Assembly (NCBI GenBank): GCA_910578235.1
Contig: CAJTPP010000003.1
Location: 26,535-38,439 of the forward strand
Direction: 5' to 3'
Origin: an uncultured Clostridia bacterium
Lineage (GTDB): Bacteria > Bacillota > Clostridia > UBA1381
Length of the DNA stretch: 11,905 bases
Shown in pieces: positions 1 to 5,619 of the stretch. Below the pieces are notes generated by a model. That model ran no database searches. It was not told the origin of the DNA and saw only the letters and a program-made list of their open reading frames with translations. The translations under genes were made by a program, and so were the position numbers. Numbering within the stretch: the first letter of the stretch is position 1; every line of letters starts with the position of its first letter.

Positions 1-779
1 TCGAACTGATTTAAAATAGTCATAATCAACAGTATTATTACCATAAGCACAAGCGATATTGCCGCGCCGAGATTTGGATTATACGAGTTGCCTAAAAACT
101 GCATCTCAATAAGATCGCCTATAAGCAGATTAGAGCCGCCTCCAAGCATTCTTGAGATAATAAATGTGCTGATTGCGGGCACAAACACCATGGTTATGCC
201 GGACATAATTCCGGGCATACTCAGCGGTATTGTCACTTTTAGCAGTGTCCGGGCGTTGTTGCAGCCAAGATCCTGCGCTGCCTCTATAACGCTTTTGTCC
301 AGTTTTGAGAGCACATTGTAAAGCGGTAAGATCATGTAAGGAAGGTAATTGTAAACCATTCCGAGCACAACGGCGCCCTGTGTGTTAAGCATTTTAAACG
401 GGCCTATACCAAACAGTCCGAGGAAGCTGTTTATAAGGCCGCTGTTGCCGAGAAGCGTCATCCAGGCATAGGTTCTTAAAAGAAAGTTCATCCACATGGG
501 AAGCATAACTATCATAAGCACAGTGCTTTGATAGCTTTTATCCATTCGGGCAAGTATAAGAGCGAGCGGATACGCGATTATAAGGCATATAACTGTCGCT
601 ACTGCCGCAAGCCATATCGAGCGGATAAATATATTTGAATACTGAGACACAGCCGCGAGATTATCCAGAGTAAAGCGGCCGTCAGCGGTTGTGACAGCGA
701 AATAAGCCACCATTATAAGCGGCACAATTATAAATACTGCCATCCATAATAAATAGGGAGCAGAAACTAATTTTCTCAT
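1..779 (-). CDS. potB: Spermidine/putrescine ABC transporter permease PotB (3' end cut by window edge)
   Basis: This is one of the two membrane permeases of a PotABCD-type polyamine importer in the cytoplasmic membrane. The 259 visible residues begin MRKLVSAPYLLWMAVFIIVP and hold about five to six hydrophobic segments. The permease signature that docks on the ATPase is clear around residues 163-185 (EAAQDLG, then IPLSMPGI). Family members are about 270-290 aa, so only the last few residues are missing. The ATG at 777-779 follows a GGGGGAGGG ribosome binding site and lies 17 bp after the potA stop, so the two genes are translated from one message. A second permease (potC) and the binding protein (potD) would be expected beyond the left edge. 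The substrate assignment follows the family and the potA-potB order; the exact polyamine cannot be read from the sequence. Confidence 0.9.
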   Translation of the reverse strand, partial: MRKLVSAPYLLWMAVFIIVPLIMVAYFAVTTADGRFTLDNLAAVSQYSNIFIRSIWLAAVATVICLIIAYPLALILARMDKSYQSTVLMIVMLPMWMNFLLRTYAWMTLLGNSGLINSFLGLFGIGPFKMLNTQGAVVLGMVYNYLPYMILPLYNVLSKLDKSVIEAAQDLGCNNARTLLKVTIPLSMPGIMSGITMVFVPAISTFIISRMLGGGSNLLIGDLIEMQFLGNSYNPNLGAAISLVLMVIILLIMTILNQF

Positions 780-796
780 AATATTATCCCTCCCCC

Positions 797-1837
797 TTAT
801 ATCATTTTGTTCATTATATGTATGTCGTAAGGATCAAAGGTTATACCCACAGTAGAGCCGGCCTCGGCTGCCTTGGTGGAATGCACAAGCCAGTTGTGAT
901 CATATGCTTCAATAAGCATTTCATAATGAACGCCTTTGAAGGTGACGGATTTTACCACGCCGGAAATATTGGCCTCGTCAGGCTTTACGAGCTTGATATC
1001 TTCGGGGCGGATCACAACGTCCACTCTTTTGTTTTCGCCAAAACCTTTATCAACGCATGCAAATCTATGACCGCTTATTTCAACGAGCAGATCCTTTACC
1101 ATCATACCGTTTAAAATATTGCTTTCGCCGATAAAATCGGCTACAAAGGCGTTTACGGGTTCGTTGTATATATCTACCGGCGAGCCTACCTGCTGTATAT
1201 CGCCATTGTTCATAACAACGACGGTATCGCTCATTGTAAGAGCCTCCTCCTGATCGTGAGTCACATATATAAACGTAATTTCAAGGCTTTGCTGTATGCG
1301 TTTAAGCTCGGTTTGCATTTCCTTGCGGAGCTTTAGATCAAGCGCGCCGAGCGGCTCGTCAAGCAGCAAAACCTTCGGCTCGTTTACGAGTGCTCTCGCA
1401 ATGGCGACTCTCTGCTGCTGTCCGCCTGAAAGACGGTCTATTGAGCGCTTTTCAAAGCCTTTAAGATTTACAAGCTCCAGCATTTCGCTTACCCGCTTTT
1501 GAATTTCCTTGTCGGGAAATTTTTTCACTTTCAGTCCGAACGCTATATTGTCAAACACATTAAGATGCGGGAAAAGCGCGTACCGCTGAAATACAGTATT
1601 TACGTTACGTTTATAAGGAGGTATATTATTAATCTCCTTATTCTCAAATTTTACGATGCCGCTGTCAGGCGTGAGAAATCCGCCTATAATTCGCAGCGTT
1701 GTTGTTTTTCCGCAGCCTGACGGACCAAGAAAAGTTACAAATTCCTTATCTCTGATGTCAAGGCTGATACTGTTCAGAATACGTTCGCCGTCAAATGAAA
1801 CGACGATGTTTTCGAGACTAATAATATTTTTTTTCAA
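797..1837 (-). CDS. potA: Spermidine/putrescine ABC transporter ATP-binding protein PotA
   Basis: This is the cytoplasmic ATPase that powers polyamine uptake through PotB and PotC. All ABC motifs are intact in the 346 aa: Walker A GPSGCGKTT (38-46), Q-loop Gln84 in TVFQRYALFP, signature LSGGQQQ (136-142), Walker B VLLLDEP (156-162) and H-loop His194. The C-terminal portion from about residue 240 is the TOBE-type regulatory domain of the MalK/PotA group. The start codon is TTG at 1835-1837, chosen because AGGAGGT sits 7 nt upstream and the reading MKKNIISLEN places the first strand of the domain normally. It is the first gene of the operon, 17 bp before potB, and is preceded by its own promoter. 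MalK-like sugar ATPases share these motifs; the adjacent PotB-like permease settles the call. Confidence 0.93.
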   Translation of the reverse strand: MKKNIISLENIVVSFDGERILNSISLDIRDKEFVTFLGPSGCGKTTTLRIIGGFLTPDSGIVKFENKEINNIPPYKRNVNTVFQRYALFPHLNVFDNIAFGLKVKKFPDKEIQKRVSEMLELVNLKGFEKRSIDRLSGGQQQRVAIARALVNEPKVLLLDEPLGALDLKLRKEMQTELKRIQQSLEITFIYVTHDQEEALTMSDTVVVMNNGDIQQVGSPVDIYNEPVNAFVADFIGESNILNGMMVKDLLVEISGHRFACVDKGFGENKRVDVVIRPEDIKLVKPDEANISGVVKSVTFKGVHYEMLIEAYDHNWLVHSTKAAEAGSTVGITFDPYDIHIMNKMI

Positions 1838-1951
1838 TTTCCTACCTCCTAAGGTCTACACTCCTTCAGTCACATATTTATGCGGCCGAATTTTGCCGGA
1901 GTGCATTCAGAATTTTTGATATGCCGCTATTGTAAATAATACGGCAAAGCA

Positions 1952-1981
1952 ATTATAACATATAAAATAAGATGATTGCAA
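1952..1981 (-). promoter_or_regulatory. Probable sigma-A promoter of potAB
   Basis: On the minus strand, TTGCAA (1976-1981) and a perfect TATAAT (1952-1957) are separated by 18 bp. Transcription would begin near 1945, leaving a 5' leader of about 107 nt before potA. That leader holds the pair CACTCC/GGAGTG (1859-1864 with 1899-1904), which could close a stem-loop just upstream of the ribosome binding site. No known riboswitch motif was recognised there. Confidence 0.65.
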
Positions 1982-2002
1982 TATCAAAAAGTATTTTTAT
2001 GC

Positions 2003-2043
2003 AAAAAAACAAAGCTCTGACGCATGTCAAAGCCTTGTTTTTA
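2003..2043 (-). terminator. Rho-independent terminator after the DUF4234 gene
   Basis: Read on the minus strand, a hairpin with paired arms GGCTTTGAC and GTCAGAGC around the loop ATGC, extended by an AAACAA/TTTGTTT pairing, ends in a run of seven T. It begins 3 bp after the stop codon of the membrane protein gene and separates it from potAB, supporting independent transcription of the two units. Confidence 0.8.
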
Positions 2044-2045
2044 TT

Positions 2046-3188
2046 TTACAAATTTAAGAGCTGTTTTTTCTTAGCGTCATAATCTTCCTGAGTAATAACA
2101 TTGTTGTCGAGTAATTCTTTGTATTTCTTTAATTCTTCAGGAATATCCACATTTGTCTGCATCTGATATGAGTCAGCCGTATGTGTATCCCCCTGCGGCC
2201 CTGCATCCGTATTTACACCTGACCTTATGATTGAGTTTATTTTATCTTGCATCAAAATTGGAGGAAGAATGCTTATGAAAATAGCAAGAATTAGGCAAAG
2301 TGTGGATAAATCAGACTGTACACCCTTTAATGCCGCAAGCTTGTCAATTCTTTGAGCGCTTTTGTATACCCAGTAGATGGTATAAAACGGAACAAATAGA
2401 CAAAGAAGCAGCTTTGTCACTGGATTGCGTGGGGGTTCGTCCTCAATGCGGTTCAGATATTCCGTCATGCGGTAAATCCATATGTAATACCAAATTCCGC
2501 AGGTAAACAGCAGCAGCAGAACATGTGCCGCAAGCTCAAAATAACCTCTGTCCTCGGGGACAGCCGCGGCGGCTGTATAATCTGCGTTGTTTGGAGATTC
2601 GGTGTACTGCTTGTGCGGCATACCCTCGGGATATACTATCCACATACATGCGAACAGAATTGACGCCGCGCTTAGCATTGTCTGCCAAAAACCTACATGA
2701 TATCCGCCTCCGATAATTGTCACTACAATCCATATAAAAAATCCTATAATGACCTGACCGGCGATAAGCGCGGACGGAACAAACCAGAGCTTTATCGCTT
2801 TATCGCGGTATTGTGGAATGTACGCGGTAAAGAATGTCAGAGCTATGGCAAGAGCGCCCAGATAGCCGGCCAGATCAAGCAGATCGGGAAGCAAGCTTCT
2901 TATTCCGTATTTAAGATCAAAACAAAGAGCCAGTAATGACGCGGCCGTGAGCAGAGCGAAGCCTATAAGAGTAAGAATATCACCGCGTTTCTGAAACAGA
3001 GATACGGCAAGCACAATGCATCCCCCAATATAAATTGCTGACTGTATTGTGTAAAGTACGGCAAAACCGTTTGTGACATAACCGTGCGCAAGTCTTGAAA
3101 TAATACTGATAATGCCGAATAATGCGGCGATTGAGAACAGTATTGCCCCGATAAGATTATATTGTGGTGTTTTTTTAGTTTCTTCCAT
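2046..3188 (-). CDS. Multi-pass membrane protein with DUF4234 and C-terminal SHOCT-like segment
   Basis: The function is unknown. The 380-aa protein starts MEETKKTPQYNL and has roughly nine hydrophobic segments. The first six (about residues 12-190) match no family I know. After a hydrophilic linker, the stretch from YFELAAHVLLLLFTCGIWYY to about LPPILMQDKI looks like DUF4234, with its Gly-Ile-Trp and Trp-Val-Tyr-Lys features. The last 32 residues (IPEELKKYKELLDNNVITQE and on to KKKQLLNL) are a typical SHOCT-like short helical tail, which in other proteins accompanies oligomerisation or binding. The start is the ATG at 3186-3188, because AAAGGGGGA lies 6 nt upstream; an upstream in-frame ATG at 3233 would put the coding region into a terminator hairpin. 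No clear promoter was seen in the 81 bp behind it, so it may depend partly on readthrough from the GGGtGRT gene. Confidence 0.85.
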   Translation of the reverse strand: MEETKKTPQYNLIGAILFSIAALFGIISIISRLAHGYVTNGFAVLYTIQSAIYIGGCIVLAVSLFQKRGDILTLIGFALLTAASLLALCFDLKYGIRSLLPDLLDLAGYLGALAIALTFFTAYIPQYRDKAIKLWFVPSALIAGQVIIGFFIWIVVTIIGGGYHVGFWQTMLSAASILFACMWIVYPEGMPHKQYTESPNNADYTAAAAVPEDRGYFELAAHVLLLLFTCGIWYYIWIYRMTEYLNRIEDEPPRNPVTKLLLCLFVPFYTIYWVYKSAQRIDKLAALKGVQSDLSTLCLILAIFISILPPILMQDKINSIIRSGVNTDAGPQGDTHTADSYQMQTNVDIPEELKKYKELLDNNVITQEDYDAKKKQLLNL

Positions 3189-3215
3189 AATATATCCCCC
3201 TTTTTGATTATTTAA

Positions 3216-3252
3216 TAAAATCAGACATACCATAATGATACGTCTGATTTTA
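3216..3252 (-). terminator. Inverted repeat, probable terminator of the GGGtGRT unit
   Basis: A perfect 11-bp inverted repeat, TAAAATCAGAC and GTCTGATTTTA, surrounds a 15-nt loop 17 bp beyond the stop of the GGGtGRT gene. On the minus strand the 3' arm ends GATTTTATTAAAT, so the U-tract is short and termination may be leaky. Since the next gene starts 28 bp further on without an obvious promoter, the hairpin may lower rather than abolish its expression. Confidence 0.6.
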
Positions 3253-3269
3253 AATTTTATTACTGATTT

Positions 3270-4271
3270 TTATTTGTTCATAGCTTCCTCGATAGCAACA
3301 GCAACTGCAACAGTCATACCAACCATCGGGTTGTTGCCCGCGCCGATAAGTCCCATCATTTCAACGTGAGCCGGAACTGATGATGAACCCGCGAACTGAG
3401 CGTCTGAATGCATTCTGCCCATGGTATCGGTCATGCCGTAGGAAGCGGGGCCTGCCGCCATGTTGTCGGGGTGAAGAGTACGTCCCGTACCGCCGCCTGA
3501 AGCGACTGAGAAATACTTTTTGCCCTGTTCGATACATTCTTTTTTGTATGTGCCGGCAACAGGATGCTGGAAACGTGTCGGGTTAGTTGAGTTGCCTGTG
3601 ATGGAAACATCAACGCCTTCAAGATGCATTATAGCAACGCCCTCGCGGACATCATCCGCGCCGTAGCAGCGAACCTTTGCTCTCTCGCCCTTTGAGTATG
3701 CTGTTTCCTTGACAACCTTAACCTCGCCTGTATAATAATCAAACTGAGTTTGTACATATGTAAAGCCGTTAATTCTTGAAATGATCTGAGCCGCGTCTTT
3801 GCCGAGACCGTTAAGGATAACTCTTAAATCCTCTTTACGCGCCTTGTTAGCGCTTCTCGCAAGACCGATAGCGCCCTCAGCGGCGGCAAATGACTCATGA
3901 CCTGCGAGAAAAGCGAAGCACTTTGTCTCGTCTCTCAAAAGCATAGCGCCCAGATTTCCGTGTCCGATACCAACCTTTCTGTCATCCGCGACAGAGCCGG
4001 GAATACAGAAAGACTGAAGGCCGAGACCTATTTTTTCAGCCGCTTCGGCAGCTGTTTTAACACCGTCCTTTATAGCGATAGCCGCGCCTACGGTGTATGC
4101 CCAACCCGCATTCTCAAAGCATATAGGCTGGATTTCCTTTGCGATGCCGTAAGCGTCAACGCCCGCGTTATCGCAAATCTTTTTAGCTTCTTCAATTGAT
4201 GAAATACCGTGCTTTGCAAGCTCGGCATTAATCTGATCTATTCTTCTTTCATAACTTTCAAATAAAGCCAT
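3270..4271 (-). CDS. GGGtGRT family protein, function unknown
   Basis: The 333-aa soluble protein carries the motif that names its family, GGGTGRT at residues 259-265, inside SVASGGGTGRTLHPDN. Other glycine-rich patches are GIGHGNLGAM (101-110), AEGAIGLARS (131-140) and LIGAGNNPMVG (308-318). It has no signal peptide or membrane segment, and six cysteines (33, 51, 89, 118, 202, 246). The family is known from anaerobic bacteria and archaea and has no established biochemical role. The ATG at 4269-4271 follows GGGAGGT, and the gene begins 22 bp after the NifU-like gene, so the two are almost certainly one operon. Pairing with an iron-sulfur scaffold-like protein hints at a cofactor- or metal-related task; that is inference from context only. 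Confidence 0.88.
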   Translation of the reverse strand: MALFESYERRIDQINAELAKHGISSIEEAKKICDNAGVDAYGIAKEIQPICFENAGWAYTVGAAIAIKDGVKTAAEAAEKIGLGLQSFCIPGSVADDRKVGIGHGNLGAMLLRDETKCFAFLAGHESFAAAEGAIGLARSANKARKEDLRVILNGLGKDAAQIISRINGFTYVQTQFDYYTGEVKVVKETAYSKGERAKVRCYGADDVREGVAIMHLEGVDVSITGNSTNPTRFQHPVAGTYKKECIEQGKKYFSVASGGGTGRTLHPDNMAAGPASYGMTDTMGRMHSDAQFAGSSSVPAHVEMMGLIGAGNNPMVGMTVAVAVAIEEAMNK

Positions 4272-4293
4272 TATATATTACCTCCCTTTCAGA

Positions 4294-4986
4294 TTATTCG
4301 TGTCTCGGATCAAGCAGTTTAGCGGCGTCGTCAACTCTGCCGTACTGTCCGCTTGCCTTTTCCAGAGCCTCGTTAGCGTCCATACCTTTAGCGATCATTT
4401 CCATCATTTTTCCGAGGTGAACGAACTTGTAACCGATAATTTCGTTATTGTCGTCAACAGCGATTTTAGTTATGTAGCCTTCCGCCAGCTCAAGATATCT
4501 CGGGCCTTTTTCAAGTGTGGCATACGTTGTTCCCACCTGACTGCGAAGTCCCTTTCCGAGATCTTCAAGCCCCGCGCCGATCGGGAGACCGTCCTCTGAA
4601 AAGGCAGTCTGTGTACGTCCGTAAACAATCTGTAAAAACAGCTCTCTCATAGCCGTGTTTATAGCGTCACATACAAGGTCTGTGTTAAGCGCTTCAAGAA
4701 TAGTTTTGCCGACAAGGATTTCAGACGCCATAGCCGCGCTGTGGGTCATGCCGGAGCAGCCGACTGTTTCAACAAGAGCCTCCTGAATAATTCCTTCCTT
4801 TACGTTAAGTGTGAGCTTGCAGGTACCCTGCTGAGGCGCGCACCAGCCAATGCCGTGCGTAAGACCGGAAATATCCTTTATTTCCTTTGCCTGTGTCCAT
4901 TTACCTTCCTGAGGTATCGGAGCAGGGCCGTGATATGCGCCTTTTGTCAAAGGACACATGTGTTCTACTTCGCTTGAATATTTCAT
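4294..4986 (-). CDS. NifU/IscU-like iron-sulfur scaffold-type protein, divergent
   Basis: The 230-aa protein resembles the NifU N-terminal/IscU fold, which builds Fe-S clusters on cysteine ligands. The recognisable core is GWCAPQQGTCKLTLNV (48-62) and VGCSGMTHSAAMASEIL (75-91), corresponding to the GAPACGDVMKLQI and GCGSAIASSSL regions of IscU. The ligand set differs: the first IscU cysteine aligns with Gln52, flanked by Cys49 and Cys56; Cys77 matches the second; and the usual His-Cys pair near the C-terminus is absent. Cys11 and Cys106 are further candidates. It is longer than IscU (about 128 aa), with an extra C-terminal segment (about 150-230). The start ATG has AAAGGAG upstream. The gene is first in a two-gene operon with the GGGtGRT protein, so it is probably not a housekeeping scaffold. 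Confidence 0.8.
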   Translation of the reverse strand: MKYSSEVEHMCPLTKGAYHGPAPIPQEGKWTQAKEIKDISGLTHGIGWCAPQQGTCKLTLNVKEGIIQEALVETVGCSGMTHSAAMASEILVGKTILEALNTDLVCDAINTAMRELFLQIVYGRTQTAFSEDGLPIGAGLEDLGKGLRSQVGTTYATLEKGPRYLELAEGYITKIAVDDNNEIIGYKFVHLGKMMEMIAKGMDANEALEKASGQYGRVDDAAKLLDPRHE

Positions 4987-5007
4987 ACTATTACTCCTTT
5001 CGTTGTA

Positions 5008-5061
5008 TGCGGCAGATACCGCTCATTATTTCCATTATATCATAATTATACGTCTGCCGCA
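5008..5061. repeat. 9-bp inverted repeat spanning the promoter region of the NifU-like/GGGtGRT operon
   Basis: TGCGGCAGA (5008-5016) and TCTGCCGCA (5053-5061) are perfect complements 36 bp apart. The right arm overlaps the -35 element of one promoter candidate, and its -10 lies between the arms. This geometry suits a regulator bound at two half-sites. If transcription instead starts at the distal promoter, the arms would form an RNA hairpin in the leader. Confidence 0.6.
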
Positions 5062-5096
5062 ATAAAAAAATATACAAAATTATCATTTATTGTCAA
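5034..5096 (-). promoter_or_regulatory. Two candidate promoters for the NifU-like/GGGtGRT operon
   Basis: The distal candidate has a perfect TTGACA (5091-5096), a 16-bp spacer and TATATT (5069-5074). The proximal candidate has TTGCGG (5057-5062), 17 bp and a perfect TATAAT (5034-5039) preceded by TGA, an extended -10. Transcripts would start near 5062 or 5027. Which one is used cannot be told from sequence. Confidence 0.55.
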
Positions 5097-5110
5097 ATTC
5101 TTTTTTGGAT

Positions 5111-5139
5111 AAAAAGGACTGATAAAAATCAGCCCTTTT
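5111..5139 (-). terminator. Terminator without an assigned gene (minus-facing)
   Basis: On the minus strand, AAAAGGGCTGAT pairs with ATCAGTCCTTTT around a TTTT loop, with one G-U pair, ending in TTTTT. Read on the plus strand the same position is an A-C mismatch and the T-run is interrupted, so the minus orientation fits better. Upstream in that direction there is only non-coding DNA. Confidence 0.6.
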
Positions 5140-5282
5140 GTAATTTGTGAGGTAAAAACAGAGCGCGTATTTATATTATACAATAGTATTTTTATAAATG
5201 GCAGGAATGACGCAATTATGACGTGACTTTTTGGTTTTTTATAAAGCTGATTTGGCAAAAAGCGGATTTCTTCAATTACCGT

Positions 5283-5326
5283 AACGCGAGGGGACGGTGT
5301 AAATGCCGTTCATCCCGCGCGTTTTT
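5283..5326 (+). terminator. Terminator without an assigned gene (plus-facing)
   Basis: AACGCG (5283-5288) pairs with CGCGTT (5318-5323), GGG (5290-5292) with CCC (5314-5316), and ACGG (5294-5297) with CCGT (5306-5309). TTTTT follows, ending at 5326. It is GC-rich against AT-rich flanks. It lies before the ilv promoter, so it cannot terminate that operon; it either ends an unknown short plus-strand RNA or insulates ilv from upstream transcription. Confidence 0.65.
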
Positions 5327-5399
5327 CTGCATTATTACCATATTGTCTTATAATTCGCCGCGGTAAGTATCTAACAATAACAATAATGTATAAAAACAG

Positions 5400-5428
5400 T
5401 TGACAATTACAGCTTTCACTGATAAAAT
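5400..5428 (+). promoter_or_regulatory. Promoter of ilvBNC
   Basis: A perfect TTGACA (5400-5405), a 17-bp spacer and TAAAAT (5423-5428), preceded by TGA, make a strong sigma-A promoter. Transcription near 5435 leaves a leader of about 185 nt before ilvB. Confidence 0.8.
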
Positions 5429-5456
5429 AGAATGGTACAATATTATAGTTGTATCA

Positions 5457-5582
5457 TAAGCGGTAAAAACACTGCCGCTTAAAACAGCACCATCGATTTC
5501 AAAGCTGAATGTATTTGAAATCATTCGATTTTCCACAAGACAAATCAGAAAGATGGTTTGGGCGCGGGATAGTAGACGCGCC
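5457..5582 (+). promoter_or_regulatory. Hairpin-rich 5' leader of ilvBNC
   Basis: Three perfect stems lie in the leader: TAAGCGG/CCGCTTA (5457-5463 with 5475-5481), GATTTCAAA/TTTGAAATC (5495-5503 with 5514-5522) and GGCGCG/CGCGCC (5561-5566 with 5577-5582). None is followed by a T-run, and no T-box sequence (the family motif is GGTGG with flanking AG and ACC) was found. Any leader-based control would therefore act by another route, or the stems may only affect message stability. Confidence 0.45.
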
Positions 5583-5619
5583 GCTATTTATTAAACTAAA
5601 CTTCAAAGGGGGAATTTTT

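Larger units (their letters stand above)
5097..5619. other. Gene-free stretch between divergent operons
   Basis: No convincing protein gene lies here: the short open frames lack ribosome binding sites and run through hairpins. It contains a minus-facing terminator (5111-5139), an AT-rich zone at about 5163-5200 with TATAAT-like sequences on both strands, a plus-facing terminator (5283-5326), the ilv promoter (5400-5428) and three leader hairpins before ilvB. The two terminators have no assigned gene, which points to unannotated short transcripts. Confidence 0.7.

Noticed and set aside
5046..5258. 70-codon minus-strand open frame (starts MPNQLYKKPK)
   Set aside because: No ribosome binding site, runs through the 5111-5139 terminator hairpin and into a promoter region; composition is that of AT-rich non-coding DNA.
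5433..5483. 16-codon leader peptide in the ilv leader (ATG at 5433)
   Set aside because: The ATG lies at or before the predicted transcription start, has no ribosome binding site, and the peptide is not rich in Leu/Val/Ile.
5348..5536. 62-codon minus-strand open frame
   Set aside because: Covers the ilv promoter and leader hairpins in reverse, with no ribosome binding site and no family resemblance.
5509..5619. Upstream in-frame extension of ilvB beginning MYLKSFDF
   Set aside because: It would add 37 residues unlike any IlvB N-terminus, starts inside the stem at 5495-5522 and lacks a ribosome binding site; the GTG at 5620 has a strong one.
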